Source of the DNA: Scylla paramamosain
Lineage: Eukaryota; Arthropoda; Malacostraca; Decapoda; Portunidae
Direction of reading: 5' to 3'
Assembly (NCBI RefSeq): GCF_035594125.1
Contig: NC_087151.1
Span: 23,021,069-23,085,068, forward strand
DNA: 64,000 nt
The notes beneath the pieces are model-generated. The model searched no databases and was not told where the DNA came from. It saw only the letters and a list, made by a program, of their open reading frames with translations. Position 1 is the stretch's first letter; each line of letters starts with the position of its first letter. Positions 16,034-39,834 of the stretch are shown in pieces. The position numbers were made by a program, and so were the translations under genes.

Positions 16034-16289
16034 GATGATTTTAAAATTATTGAGTGAAGGGTGTGTGTGTTATTAGGTGCTTGTAGTTTTGTGTGGAGGA
16101 AGAGAGTTGTCTTTAGAGGGCAGGCTGTGACTGCCCCCTTGTGTTGTGAGACACAAAGGGAAACGTTCAGTGAGGTCACTGCTGGGTTTAATGATAAGTT
16201 CACAGCACCCCCTGAACTGTGCTTTAGACCTCACTGGGAGTAATTATCGTTTCGGCAGGTGCCTACTGCCTCCTCCTTTATTTCTGGTA

Positions 16290-20946
<4,657 letters not shown>

Positions 20947-21198
20947 CCTTGTACTTGAGGAAACAGAACAACATTTTTGAAAAATGTGTGGTTAAGTATT
21001 TTCAGTTTGTTAGGTACAACAAAATAAATAAATAAATAAATAAATAAATTTCCAAAAGCATGAGTTTTAATTATTTTTCAACTTGTTAGGTACAAAATTG
21101 CCAAATACATGCAAATTAGCATATATAATGAAACGATATAATCACAAACGTGTATATGTTTTTTTTTTCTTTTTTTTTTAATGTTCTAAGGTATCAAA

Positions 21199-21227
21199 AA
21201 AGTTATGTTCCGGAGGAACATAACTTT
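21199..21227. other. Perfect 13-bp inverted repeat with 3-nt loop
   Basis: AAAGTTATGTTCC, loop GGA, then the exact reverse complement. It lies in the forward-oriented satellite island. A related single arm occurs near 22,060 (CCGGAGGAACATAAC) without its partner. Confidence 0.8.
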
Positions 21228-21830
21228 ATCAAAAACGTGTGTACTTAGTGTCTTTAAGTTCATTAGGTGCAAAAACGCACATATGAGGAAACTAAACGAT
21301 ATTACCACAAACGTATCTTATGAGTGTTTTTTAAGATTCTTCGGTGCTGAAACGCTTAAACTTATGAATATTCCTCTATATAGGGGGAACAAAAAAAAAA
21401 AGCATCATTACAAAAATGTGTATTATGAGTGTGATTCACCATGTTACGTACCAAAACGCCAAAATGCAGAGAAAGAATCCTTTCTGGAGAAAAAAAAAAA
21501 TCAGCATATAATATTAAAAAAAAGTGTGTTTTAAGTGTTTTTGTTGGATATCAAAATGCCAAACCTAAGCAAAGGTTCCAGTGTAGGGAAACGAAACGAA
21601 ATAATCACAAACAAAAGCTATCAGGACGCTAAAACACAAAAATAGTACTCTAGATTCAGAAACAGAACAACATTAAGAAAAGCGTTATGAATTATGAATC
21701 TTATTCACTATGATAGGTGCAAAAACTTCAAAATGCTTACCTGTATGCATATATATCTATATACCTATATTAAGAAACACATCTATATTACTAAAAACCT
21801 GCATTATGACTGTTTTTTTTTATTTAGTTA

Positions 21831-21860
21831 GATATCTTAAGATATCTTAAGATATCTTAT
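21831..21860. repeat. Three-copy 10-bp palindromic repeat (GATATCTTAA)
   Basis: GATATCTTAA, GATATCTTAA, GATATCTTAT in tandem. The unit boundaries make TTAAGATATCTTAA palindromes. Confidence 0.85.
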
Positions 21861-22378
21861 TAGAAAATGAAACAACTGCCAAAAACATGTTTTTTTCAGG
21901 TTTTGCGTATGAAAAAGCTAAAATTCATGAAAAACATCCCTTAAGGAGAAACAGAACAATCTCACAAATAAAGTGTTTTTTGAGTGTTTTTTTTTTTTTT
22001 TTTTTTTTAGCTTCTTACGTACCAAAACTCTAAAATGCATGCAAAACTCTCTGTCCGGAGGAACATAACAACATTACCAATAATGTGTGTTTTAAGTGTT
22101 TTTTTTTTTTTTTTCAGTTCATTATATACCAAAACGCCTAGACATTTACAAATCGGCCATTATGGGGAAACTAAGCGATATTTCCACACACGTGTCTTAT
22201 GAGAGTTTTTTACGGTTTTTAGGTGATGAGACGCTAACACAAATAAATATTAATCTATATTGAGAAAGAAAACGTTATTACTAAAAGTGTGTGTTATGAG
22301 GCTCATTCACCATATTAAGTACAAAAACGCCAAAAATGTATACAAAGAACTTTTCTGGAGAAACAGAATATTTCCAAA

Positions 22379-24310
22379 CAGTAAGTTTCTTTTCATGCAT
22401 TTTATCGTTTTTGTACCTAACGTACAATAATAAGACTCATAATACACGTTTTTTTTTTTTTTCTTAAAGTTGTTTTGTTTGTCAGTATAGAGTATTATCC
22501 ACGTGTTTTAGAGTTCTGATATCTAACAAAATCGAAAACGGTCATAATACACGGTTGTGATTATATCTTTTGGTATCCCTATATTGGCTATTTTGCATGT
22601 TTTTTTTGGCCTTTTAGTACTTATAAACTTGAAAAAAAAATAAATAAAACAAACGTTTTTTGTTTCTCCAAAAATTTAAGATTTTGTACCTAATATGGTG
22701 TATCACTTTCATAATACACATTTTTATTAATGATATTCTGTTACTCAACTTTGAGTATTATTCATATGTTGTAGTGTTTTAACACCTAAAAACCTCAAAA
22801 AACACTCATAAGACACGTCTTTGACAATATAATTTAGTTTTCCAATATTGGCTAATTTGCATGTGTTTTGGCGTACCTAATAAACTCAAAAGCACACCTT
22901 TTTGGTAATATTTTTCTGTTCCTCGAGAATGGGTGTTTTGGATGCATATTAGAGTTTTGGTACCTAAAAAGCTCATAAACACTGGAAAGACACAATTTTG
23001 ATAACATTGTTTAGTTGTCCATTTTAGGGTGTTTTCCCTGCTTTTTAGCGTTTAGGTGCCTAATATGTTTAGAAACAGGCAAATAAAACGTTTCTGGTAA
23101 TATTGTTACGTTATCCCATATAGGATGCTTTGCATGCATTTGGGGCTTTAATAACTAACTAGCTAAAAACACTCAAAATATACTTTTTGATAAAGTTGTT
23201 CTGTTTCTCCAAAAAGGGTGTTTAGCATGTGTTTTAGAGTTTTGGTTTGTAAGAATCCGAAAACACTTAAATGAAACGTTTTTGGTAAAGTTGTTTACTT
23301 TTCCAATATATTGTACTTTTCACTCACTTTGGCGTTTTGGTATCGAACAATATAAAAAAAAAAAAAAACATTGATCATACAGTTTTTTGGTAATGTAGTT
23401 CTGTTTTATTCTTTTTTTGTTTGCATGCATTTTGACGTTTTGGTACCTAACATGGTGAAAAATACTGTTCTGTTTCTTAATATAGGATACTATTCACGTG
23501 TTTTAGCTTTCTGATACATTAGAACATCAAAAACACACGTAACACATGTTTGTGTTTATATAATTCATTTTTCCCATATTGATATTTTGCAAGTGTTTTG
23601 GTGTTTTGGTACTTAACAAACTGAAAAACACTTAAAACACACATTTTTGGAAATACCTTTTTTTTCAGAAATGGTTTTTGTATGTATTTTGGCAATTTAG
23701 GACATAACATGATGAATAACATTCAAAATACAAGTTTTTAGTAATGATGTTCTCTTCCTCAATTTTGATTAATATTCATATGCTTTAGCGTTTCAACATC
23801 TAAGAGCCTTAAAAAACACTCATATGACACGTTTGAGATAATTTGCATGTGTTTTGGTACCTAATAAACTAAAAAAAACACCCAAAACACATGTTTTTAG
23901 TAATGCTGTTCTGTTCCTCCAGACAAGGTGTTTTGTATGTATTTTTGAAGATTTCTTATGTAAGAAGCTAAAAAAAAAGCTGAAAAGATACAAATTGTTA
24001 AAGTTGTTTAGTTTTCTAAATAGAGTTTTTTTCCATACTTTTTAGCATTTCGGTGCCTAATTTGCTAAACAAAAAAAATAAAATAAACAAGCAAATGACA
24101 CGTTTCTCGTAATGTCGTTTCATTACCCTTAAACGATGCTTTGCAACCATTTTGGAGATTTGATACCTAACAAGCTCAAAAACTCTCAAGATACACTATT
24201 TTGATGAGGTTAATCTCTATAAAGGGTGTTTTGCATGAGTTTTATCGTTTTGGTATATAAGTAGCTGAAAACACTCAAATGTATTCTTTTCCAAAATAGT
24301 GTGCTTTGCA
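22379..24310 (-). repeat. Satellite block, reverse orientation, variant subfamily
   Basis: Reverse monomers of a subfamily with CAACACCTAA and GACACGTTT boxes and a GTGATTATAT variant. It is interrupted by LINE copy 5. No gene is seen. Confidence 0.85.
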
Positions 24311-26587
24311 TCTTCTTTTCCTCACTGAACTCAGGTGTCTGAGGCAACTGACAGTAGCCCCTTTTCTGTTCCCTCCTACTTTCCCTATCCTCATTTTCAA
24401 TCCAAAGCTGGATGTTGCGTGAATGTGCGCAACGGCTCTCGTACCCACGCTCTTGAATCTTCCGAGATTTTCACTATCTGGCTACGACTACAGAGTCACT
24501 CTCAAACTAAATTTATCTGTGCTGTATACCTCTCACCTAACTCCTCTGACAATAAGAAATTCTTTGACTAAACTTCCAAAGTGAGCACATTCTGACTCTC
24601 TTCCCTTTTGCAGCGATCTTCATTCTTGGAGACTTCAATGTTCACCACCAGCTTGGGCTTTCCTCTCCCTTCACTGACCATCCTGGTGAGCTAGCCTTCA
24701 ACTTTGCTATCCTCCACGACCTAGAGCAATTGGTGCAACAACCTACTCGTATTCCTGACCGTCTTGGAGATACGCCTAATATTCTTGACCTTTTCCTGAC
24801 CTCTAATCCTGATTATGGTGTCACCCTTTCTTCTCCATTGGACTCCTCCGATCACAATCTCATATCTGTATCTTGTCCTCTCGCTCCAATCCCTTCTCAG
24901 GATCCACCTAAGCGAAGATGCCTCTGTCGTTTTGCCTCTGATTGTTGAGGGGGACCTGACTATTTAGCTGATTTTCCTTGGAATGACTACTGCTTCCGTG
25001 TCAGAAACCCGTGTTTGTGTGGCGAGCGCATAACAGAGATGATAGTGTCTGGCATAAAGGCGTACACTCCTCCCTCTTTTCCTCGACCTAAACCTTGCAA
25101 ACCTTGGTTTAACACATCTTGTTCTCGTGTTATATACGAGTATATTCTATATATGATAGAGAGGTAGCCCACCAAAGGTACTTAAGCCTTCCATCACCAG
25201 AATCTCATGCACTTTATATTTCTTCCCGGAACCATGCAAAGTCTGTTTCCCAACTAGCCAAAAACTCCTTCATGAACAGAAAATGTCAAAATCTTTTTTT
25301 GAGATCTAACTCCCCTTGTGATTTCTGGCACCTAGTCAAAAATATCTCCAATAACTTTGCTTCTTCTTCTTTCTCTCCTTTATTTCAACCAGATGGCACC
25401 ACTGCTATCACATCTATCTCTAAAGCTGAACTCTTCGCTTAAACCTTTGCTAAAAACTCTACCTTGGTCGATTCAAGGCTTGTTCCTCCCTCTCCTCCAC
25501 CTTCTGACTACTTCATGCTACCTATTAAAATTCTTCGCAATAATGCTTTCCATGCTGGCCTAAATGCTCTGAAGACTTATGGACCTGATGGGGTCCCTCC
25601 TATTGTTCTCCGAAACTGTGCCTCCGTGCTTGCACCTTGCTTATTCAAAGTCTTTCAGCTCGGTCTATCAACATCTACCTTTCTTTCTTGCTTGAAGTTT
25701 GCCTACATTCATTCTGTTCCTAAATCCCGTTCTAATCCCTCAGACTACCGTCGTGCCTATCTAAAGATTTTGAATCTATCCTCAACAGGAAGAAACGTTT
25801 GCTGTTGCCTTGGATATATCAAAAGCTTTTGATAGAGTCCGGCACAAAGCTGTTCTTCTAAATCTATTAACAGTGGTGTTCTTCAGGATACTTTCCTGTC
25901 ACCCACTCTCTTCTTATTATTAATCAATGACCTTCTAGACCAAACTTCTTGTCCTATTCACTTCTACGCTGATGATAACACCCTGCACTTTTCCACGTCT
26001 TTTCATAGACTTCAGAAGTAAACATTTCATGCAGGGAAGCCACAGAACGCCTGGCTTCTGATCCTTCTAAAATTTCTGATTGGGGCAGAGCAAATTTGGT
26101 ATTGTTCCGTGCCTCAAAAACCCAGTTCCTCCATTTATGAACTTGACACAACCTTCCAGACAACTATCCCCTCTTCCTCAATGACACTCAACTCTTCTCC
26201 TTTTCTACACTGATCATCCTCGGTCTCTCCTTTACTTATAATCTGAAGTGGAAACCTCACACCTCATCTCTAGCTAAAACAGCTTCTATAAAGTTAGGCG
26301 TTCTGAGACGTCTCCGCCAGTTTTTCTAACACCCCCTACCTGCTGTTAACTCTGTACAAGGGCCTTATCCGTCCATGAATGAAGTATGCTTCACATGTCT
26401 GGGAGGGTTCCACTCATACTGCTCTTTTAGACAGAGTGGAATCAAAAGCTTTTCGTCTCATTACCTCCTCTTCTCTAGCTGATTGTCTTCAGCCTCCCTT
26501 TCATCGCTGCAATGTTGCATCTCTAACTATCTTCTACCGGTATTTTCATGCTAACTGCTCTTCTGATCTTGCTAACTGCGTGCTACA
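24311..26587 (+). mobile_element. LINE copy 5: internal portion of the LINE, degenerate
   Basis: Forward copy starting in the endonuclease region (CTTCTTTTCCTCACTG) and ending inside the RT C-terminal region (CTAACTGCGTGC); both ends are truncated. Endonuclease hallmarks are readable at 24,730-24,948: [11 protein letters not shown] and the catalytic [12 protein letters not shown]. The linker around 25,190-25,320 is complete, unlike copies 1 and 4. The RT is split by stops, frameshifts and a deletion of about 200 bp near 25,775. The catalytic box region near 25,967 reads as TACGCTGATGATAACACC. It is a pseudogene throughout. Confidence 0.9.
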
Positions 26588-30491
<3,904 letters not shown>

Positions 30492-33217
30492 TAGGGACAC
30501 AGGGACAAGGGCAACAAAAATCCCCCACCAACAAAAAAATATATACAAAATAAATAAAAAAATAAATAAATAACCCGCTGAGACAATGGTCCCTGAACAG
30601 GTTCCGAAGCGGCAGTCAAAAATGCATAAGTGTCTTAAATGATAAGTGTCTTGAAAGAATTCAATTTATAGGAAGGTGGAAACACATAATCAGGCATGGA
30701 GTTCCAAACTTTACCAGAGAAAGGAATTCTTGATTGAAAATACTGGTTAACTCTTGCATTAGAGAGGTGGACAGAATAGGGGTGAGTGAAAGAAGAAAGT
30801 CTTGTGCAGAGAGGCCGCAGGCGGAAGGGAGGCATGTAGTTAGCAAGATCAGAAGAGCAGTTAGCATGAAAATAGCGGTAGAGGGTAGCTAAAGATTTAA
30901 CATTGCGTCGGTGAGAAAGAAGCTGATGCAGTCAGTTAGATGAGAGCTGATGATACGAAAATCTTTTGATTCCACTCTTTCTAAAATAGCCGTATGAGTG
31001 GAATCCCCCAAACATGTGAAGCATATTCCATGCATGGACGGATAAGGATCTTGTATAGGCTTAGCAGCTGGGGGGATGAGAAAAATTGTTGAAATCTCAG
31101 AACACCTAACTTCAAAGAAGCGTTTTTAGCTGGTGATGAGTTTTGAAGTTTCTAGTTTAGGTTCTAAAAAAAAAAAAGAAAAAAAAAAAAAGTTCAGTGT
31201 AGAAGAGATGAACAATTGATTGTCTTTATACAAGAGAGGATAGTTGTCTGGAAGGTTGTGTTGAGTTGATTGGTATAGGAATTGAGTTTTTAAGGCATTA
31301 AACAATTAATGCAAACAATTAATCAGAAATTTTAGAGAGATCGAAAGTTAGGCATCCTTGCGTGAACTGTTTACTTCCAGAAGGGTTGAACGTTTATAGA
31401 AAGAAGTGAAAAAATGCAGGGTGGTATCATCAGCATTGGATTGGATAGGATAATATGTTTCGTTTAGAAGATCGTTAATGAGTAATGGGATGACAATGGG
31501 TGACAGGACAGTACACTTAGGAACACCTCTGTTAATAGATTTAGAAGAACAGTGACCGTCTACCACAGGAGCAATAGAACGGTCAGAAAGGAAACTTGTG
31601 ATGAAGATACTGAGAGAAGAATAAAAGCTGTAGGTGGGTAGTTTGGAAATCAAAGTTTTAGGCCAGACTCTATTAAAAAAGAAAATAATATGTATAAGGC
31701 AACAGCAAATGTTTTACCAAAATCTCTCAAAGAGGATGACCGAGATTCAATAAGGAAAGCCAGATCACCAGTAGAGCGGCCTTGACTGAATCCAAACTGG
31801 CGATTAGATAGAAGTTTGTCAAGTGATATATGTTTAATAATCTTCCTGTTGAAGGTAGATTAAAAAACTTTAGATAGGTAGGAAATTAAAGCAATAGGAC
31901 GGTAGTTTGAGGGATTAGAATGCCCACCATTTTTAGGAAAAGGCTGAATGTAGGTAAGCTTCCAGCAAGAAGGAAAGGTAGATATTGAGAGGCAGAGTTG
32001 AAAGAGTTTCACTAGGCAAGGTGCCAACACAGAGACACGGTTTCTTAGAAGAAGAGGGACCCCATCATGTTCATAAGCCTTCCGAGGTTTTAGGCCAACA
32101 AGGGCATGGAAAACTTCATTACGAAGAATTTTAATAGGTTGAAAGAAGTAGTCAGAGGGTGGAGGAGAGGCAGGATAGCAAAGGTTTGAGCGAAGAGTTC
32201 AGTTTTAGAAATAGATGTGATAGCAATGGTGCCATCTGTTTGAAATAAAGGATAAAAAAAAAGAAGCAAAGTTATTGAAGATGTTTTTGGATAGATGCCA
32301 GAAGTAACGAGGGGAGTTAGATCTTGAAAGATTTTGACACTTTCTTTTAATGAATAAAGTTTTGGCTACTTAGAAAACAGACTTGGCATGGTTCCGGGCA
32401 GACATAAAGTTCATGAGATTATGGTGTTGGAAGGCTTAAGTACTTTTTTGTGGGCCACCTCTCAATTATATACAGCATGAGAACAGGCTGTGTTAAACAA
32501 AGGTTTGGAGGGTTTAGGTCGAGAAAAAGAGTGAGGAATGTATGCCTGCCTCTATGCCAGACACTATCTCCTCTGTTATGCACTCGGCACACAGATACGG
32601 GTCTCTGACACGGATGCAGTAGTCCTTCCAAGAAAAATCAGCAAAATACCTCCTCAGGTCCTTCCAACTAACAGAGGCAAAACGCCAGGGGCACCTCCGC
32701 TTAGGGTGATCCAAAAGAAGGATTGGAGCGACAGGACAAGATACAGATATGAGATTGTGATCGGAGGAGCCCAATTGAGAAGAGATGGTAACAGCATAAG
32801 CAGAAGGATTAGAGGTAATGAAAATGTCAAGAATACCTGGCGTATCTCGAGGACGGCGAGGAATACAGGTAGGATGTTGCACCAATTACACTAGGTCATG
32901 GAGCATAATTGAAGGCTACTTCACAAGGATGGTTAGTGAAGTGAGAGGAAAGCCAAAGCTGGAGTTAACACTGAAGTCTCAAATAATGGTGATCTCTGTA
33001 AAAGGGAAGAAATAATGTGCTCCACTTTGAAAATAAAGCAGGCAAAGAATTTTCTTATTGTCAGAGGAGATAGGTGAGAGGAATACAGCACAGATAAATT
33101 TAGTTTGAGAGTGACTCTATAGTCGTAGCCAGACAGTATAAAACTCTGAAGATTCGATAGCGTGGGCGCGAGAGCAGGTTAAGTCACTGCGCACATTAAA
33201 ACAACATCAAGATTTGG
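30492..33217 (-). mobile_element. LINE copy 6: long degenerate copy
   Basis: Minus-strand copy from the 3' end (30,492, GTAGGGACACAGGGACAAGG) to the endonuclease region (about 33,217). At 32,514-32,885 a 123-codon open stretch encodes [10 protein letters not shown] and [13 protein letters not shown], the endonuclease C-terminal motifs. At 31,348-31,653 an RT fragment has GVPKCTVLSP, where family members have GVPQGSVLSP, and NADDTTLHF in place of YADDTTLHF. Deletions, a poly-A/T-rich insert near 31,167-31,193 and many frameshifts make it clearly dead. It is the most diverged of the longer copies. Confidence 0.9.
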
Positions 33218-34339
<1,122 letters not shown>

Positions 34340-34935
34340 TCATAAGAGACGTTTCCGGTAATATTATTTAGTTTTCCCTTATTAATTGATTTGCATGTGT
34401 TTAACCAATATGGTTCCCAATAGACTGAAAAACTGTCAAAACACTTGTTTTTGGTACCTATTAAGTTCAATTTTTTTTTTTTTTTTTTGGTGGGGGGAGG
34501 TAATGCTATTCTGTTTCTTTATAATGCATTTTAATATTCTGGTAAGTAACAAGCTCAAAATACTCTTTTTTTTTTTAAGTTCTTCTCTTTCTCCATTAAG
34601 AATACTTTCCATCTGTTTTAGCGTATTGAAAAACACTCACAAGAAAAGTTTTTGGGTAATGCTGTTTTCTTTTCCAGTATGGTGTCCTTTGCATGGAGTT
34701 TGGCATTTTGATACCTAAGAAGTTCAAAAACATTTATAATACAGATTTTGGTAATATAGTTGTGTTTTTTTTTATATAAGTATCTTTATATGCCTTTTGG
34801 CGTTTTGATATATGAAATGGTGAATAAGTCTCATAATACACGTTTTTGGTAATCTTGTACTTTTCCTCAATATTATTTACGTGTTTACCTGATACCTAAG
34901 AGAAACAAAAACACTCATAACGCCCGTTTATGATT

Positions 34936-35124
34936 ATATCGTGTCTTTTTATTATGTTGGTTACTTTACATGAGTTTTTGCGTTCTTGGACCTAACAAAC
35001 TATAAAACACTTAAAACATACATTATTGGAAATTATCTGTTTCTCCAGAAAATGTTTTTTGTATACATTTTGGCGTTTTGTACCTAAAATAGTCAATGAG
35101 ATTCATAATACACGCTTTTAGTAA
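34936..35124. repeat. Recent ~180-bp direct duplication within satellite, copy 1
   Basis: Nearly identical to 35,554-35,746 (shared ATTATGTTGGTTACTTTACA, then TTATCTGTTTCTCCAGAAAA and AGTCAATGAGA). Neighbouring monomers differ far more. Confidence 0.88.
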
Positions 35125-35553
35125 TAATGATTTGCTTTTCAATATAGAGTAATACTTATTTGTTTTAGCGTCTCAGCACCTAAGAACCTCATAAAGAACG
35201 CTCATAAAACATGCTTGTGGGTATTTCCACAATTTAGCGTTTAGTTTCCTCATAACGGCTTAATTTACAAATGTTGAGGCGTTTTGGTATATAATGAATT
35301 GAAAAATATTAAAAACGCTCATTTTTGGCAATATTGTTTTGTCCCTCTGGAAAGGGAGTTTTCATGCATTTTAGAGTTTTAGTATGTAGAAGCTCAAAAG
35401 CACTCAAAAGATACGATTATCATAATGATGTTAGTTTTACCATATCAGGTGTTTTCCATGCTTTTTAGCGTTTTGATGCCCAATATGCTCAAAACAGGCA
35501 AATGACACACTTCTGCTAATGTCGTTTCATCGCCCCATATAGGGTGCTTTAAA

Positions 35554-35746
35554 TGTATCGTTTCGTTTTATTATGTTGGTTACTTTACATGAGTTTTTTA
35601 CGTTCTTGGACCTAACAAACTATAAAATACTTAAAACATACATTATTGGAAATTATCTGTTTCTCCAGAAAATGTTTTTTGTATACATTTTGGCGTTTTT
35701 TACCTAAAATAGTCAATGAGACTCATAATACACGCTTTTAGTAATA
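35554..35746. repeat. Recent ~180-bp direct duplication within satellite, copy 2
   Basis: Second copy of 34,936-35,124, displaced by about 620 bp, with only a few single-base or homopolymer differences by eye. Confidence 0.88.
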
Positions 35747-37020
35747 TGTTTTGGTACATAAGAAGCTCAAAAACACTCAATAAACAGTTTATTTGTCAAG
35801 CTATTCTGTTTCTCCATGAGGGGTATTCTTCATGCCTTTTAGCATTTTGATACGTAAAAGCTAAAGAAAATTCAGAAACCACGTTTTTTTACAATGTTGT
35901 CTTCTTTTCCAATATAATATGCTTTGCAAGCGCTTTGGCGCTTTGGTATCTAACAAGTTTAAAACCAGTCATAATGCTAGTGTTTGGTAATGTGGATGTG
36001 TTTCTTAATAAAGAATTCTTTGTATGCATTTTGAAGATTTCGTAACTAACATGGTGAATAATATTCATAATGAATGTTTTTTATTAATGCTGTTTTGTTT
36101 CTGAATATAGAGGACTATTTTCGTGTTTTAGTGTTCTGATATTTAACAAAAATAAATAAATTAATAAAAGTAAATAAATAAATAAATGAAAATAAATAAA
36201 TAAAATAAAATAATGTAAAAAAATAAATAAGTTATACTGGTTAATGACTATGTCGTTTCGTTTCCCTATATTGGTTACTTTGCATGTGTTTTGGCGTTTT
36301 TGTACCTAACAAAGTGAAAAAAAAAATATATATAAAAAAATACAAGTTTTTGGAAATATTGTCATGTTTCTCTCTATTAGGTGTTCATCGTATGCATTTT
36401 GGCGTTTCGATACGTAACACGGTGAATCACATTTATAATAGACATATTTTTCATTTATTTATTTATTTATTTTCTTTTTTAACTGAATATTACTCATATC
36501 TTTTAGTATATCAGCACCAAAGAACTTTAAAAACATTCATAAGATCCCCAGATTTGCTAATTGCCATGTTACCATATTTCCATGGCGCTTTGCTACCTAA
36601 TAAACTAAAAAAACACTTAAAACACACGATTTTGGTAATGTTTTTTTGTTCCTTCAGTAAGGATGTTTTCATGTATCTTAGAGTTTTGGTACGTAAGAAG
36701 TCCAATAACACTCAAAAGACAAGATTCTGATATTGTTGTTTAGTTTTATAATATATGGTATATGTTTATTTATTTATTTATTTATTTATTTTTATAGTTT
36801 TGTGCGTAATATGCTCAATAACACGCAAATGACACGTTTCTGGTATGTTGTTTCATTACCCAATATAGGGTGCTAAGAATGCATTTTGATGTTTTGGTAT
36901 CTAACACGCTCAAAAACACTCAAAATACATATTTTGGATGTTGTTCTTTTTTTTTTTTGTTTTCTATTAAGCGGTGTTTTGCATGCGAGGCTGTTGTCTT
37001 TAACGTTCGAGAATAGAGTG

Positions 37021-37852
37021 TAAAAAGGGTGTCTGCTCTAACCTCTTAAACTACTGCACTATTGCTTTAATTTCCTGCCCCTCTGGAGTTTTTAATATAT
37101 CCTGAATAGGAAGATTCTTAAACATCTATAATTTCACGACCATATATGTGATCGCCAGTATGGGTTCAGTCATGGCCGCTCTACTGGCCATCCTTACTGA
37201 GTCTTGGTCATCTTCTTTTAAGGATTTTGTGAAACTTTCGCTGTTGCCTAAGAAATATCAAAAAGGTTTTGACAGAATATGGCACGATCTTTAATCTCCA
37301 CATTACCTTCCTACCTACTTACCTTCTATCCTTTTCTCTGTAATTTCACCTCAAATGTCCTTTCTGTCCGTTTTATTGTTGCTGTTGTAGGCGGAGACTA
37401 TTCTTCTCCAAAGTCTACGTATTAACAGTGGTGTTCCTATTATTCATTAATGATCTAAGACAAAATTCTTGTCCTATCCACTTCTACGCTGATACCACTA
37501 TGTACTTTCCTACGTCTGTTCGTAGACGTCCAACCCTTTAGAAGCTAAAAACCTCACGTCGGGAAGCCACACTACGCCAGATTTCTAATTTATTTTTTAA
37601 AATTTCTGTTTGGGGTAGAGTAATGCCTCAAAAACTCAATTCCTTCATATATCAACTTAACAGAGCTTTCCAGATAACAATCCCCTCTTTTTTATTGACA
37701 CTCAGCTGTCCCCTGCTGCTACATTGAACTTCCTTTGTCTGTCTTTCATTAATAATCTAAGCTGGAAACTTCACATCTCATCTCTAGCTAAAACAGCTTA
37801 TATGAAGTTAGGCATTCAGAGTCGTCCCCGCCAGTTCTTCTCATCCCCCCCC
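37021..37852 (+). mobile_element. LINE copy 7, 5' half (RT), split by an insertion
   Basis: Degenerate forward RT sequence beginning at TAAAAAGGGTG (the KKGDRSNPSNYR region) and running to the C-run before the GLIRPCMEYA block. Many short deletions and stops leave no frame above 60 codons. It resumes at 38,789 after about 935 bp of foreign sequence. Confidence 0.85.
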
Positions 37853-38781
<929 letters not shown>

Positions 38782-38788
38782 TATCATA

Positions 38789-39315
38789 AGCTGCTGACCA
38801 TGTACATATAGAGGGCCATTATCAATCCATGTAAGAAGTTCCAACCATGTATAGGTTCCACTCATACCACTCTTTTAGACAGGGTGAAATAAAAAGTTTT
38901 TCGTCCTATCAATTTCTCTAACTGATTGTCTTCAGCCCTTCTCTAATCGCTGCAATGTTGGATCTCTTGATATCTTCTAATGCTATTTTCACGCTAACTG
39001 CTATTAAGATCTTACTGACTGCATGCCTCCTCTCCTCCCGCGGCCTTGCTGTACAAAACTTTATACTTTCTCTCACCCCTATTCTGCCCATCCCTCTAAT
39101 GCAAGATTACCAGTATGATCAGTCATTCATCACTGAGACTCTCTGCCTGCTTATGTATTTCCTTCCTCCTATGACTTGAACTCTTTCAAAGTAGGCTTTA
39201 AGACACTATCCTCCAATTTTGGATGATTCTTTTTGACCTCGGTTTGGGAACTGGCACCCAAGTGGGCCTTTTTCGAACTTTTGATTGCCCTTGACCAGTG
39301 TCACTCTTAACTGAA
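38789..39315 (+). mobile_element. LINE copy 7, 3' half
   Basis: It resumes with AGCTGCTGACCATGTACAT, matching the AGCTGCTAACTCTGTACAA of better copies, then the C-terminal region (FTLTAI.. CMPPLL-like, 38,955-39,179) and the 3' UTR ending in an A-rich tail at 39,313. It is heavily decayed. Confidence 0.85.
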
Positions 39316-39419
39316 AAAAAAAAATAAAAAAAAAAAACAACATCAACGACAACATCAACAACAAAAACAACAACAACGACGACGACAACAACAACAACAA
39401 CAACAACAGCAACAACAAT

Positions 39420-39452
<33 letters not shown>

Positions 39453-39456
39453 AATA
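39316..39456. repeat. A-rich tail and (CAA)n microsatellite
   Basis: The LINE poly-A tail passes into about 40 imperfect CAA/CGA triplets. Such tail-seeded microsatellites are common for retroelements. Confidence 0.92.
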
Positions 39457-39630
39457 GTTTCAACAAAGAACGTCATCATTAACAACTACATTGTCATCAT
39501 CAATGATAAAACATAGTCAACGAAAAAAAAAAAACTTGAAATGACAATAATAACATGAGTAAAAAGAAAAAACTGCAAATATAACACAATTCTTGCAATG
39601 AAACGATTATGAAATCTCCTGTACCAAATG
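39457..39630. other. Unique AT-rich spacer
   Basis: About 170 bp with no satellite boxes and no ORF of note, between two microsatellites. Confidence 0.6.

Positions 39631-39705
<75 letters not shown>
39631..39705. repeat. (CA)n microsatellite
   Basis: About 37 uninterrupted CA units. Confidence 0.97.
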
Positions 39706-39708
<3 letters not shown>

Positions 39709-39791
39709 TAATGATGACAATAACAATAATAATGCCGATAAGGTACTATACTAAAATTGTAATTTAAAATTATTATTATCGTTATTACAAC

Positions 39792-39834
<43 letters not shown>

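Larger units (their letters stand above)
13141..16289 (-). mobile_element. LINE copy 4: longest copy, 5' UTR to 3' end
   Basis: The most complete member of the LINE family here, about 3.1 kb on the minus strand. A leader of about 255 bp (16,034-16,289) precedes an ATG at 16,033. The endonuclease region follows, then linker, RT and C-terminal domain, ending in a ~90-bp 3' UTR. No separate ORF1 is visible upstream, so either the family lacks one or this copy is 5'-truncated. It shares several lesions with copy 1, in line with a common duplicated ancestor. The 5' end joins satellite at about 16,290. Confidence 0.9.
20947..22378 (+). repeat. Satellite block, forward orientation, variant subfamily
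   Basis: About 14 forward monomers bounded on both sides by reverse-oriented monomers. Variant boxes include GGTGCTGAAACGC (near 21,340) and CACCATGTTACGTACC. An (AAAT)n run lies at 21,022-21,052. Confidence 0.85.
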
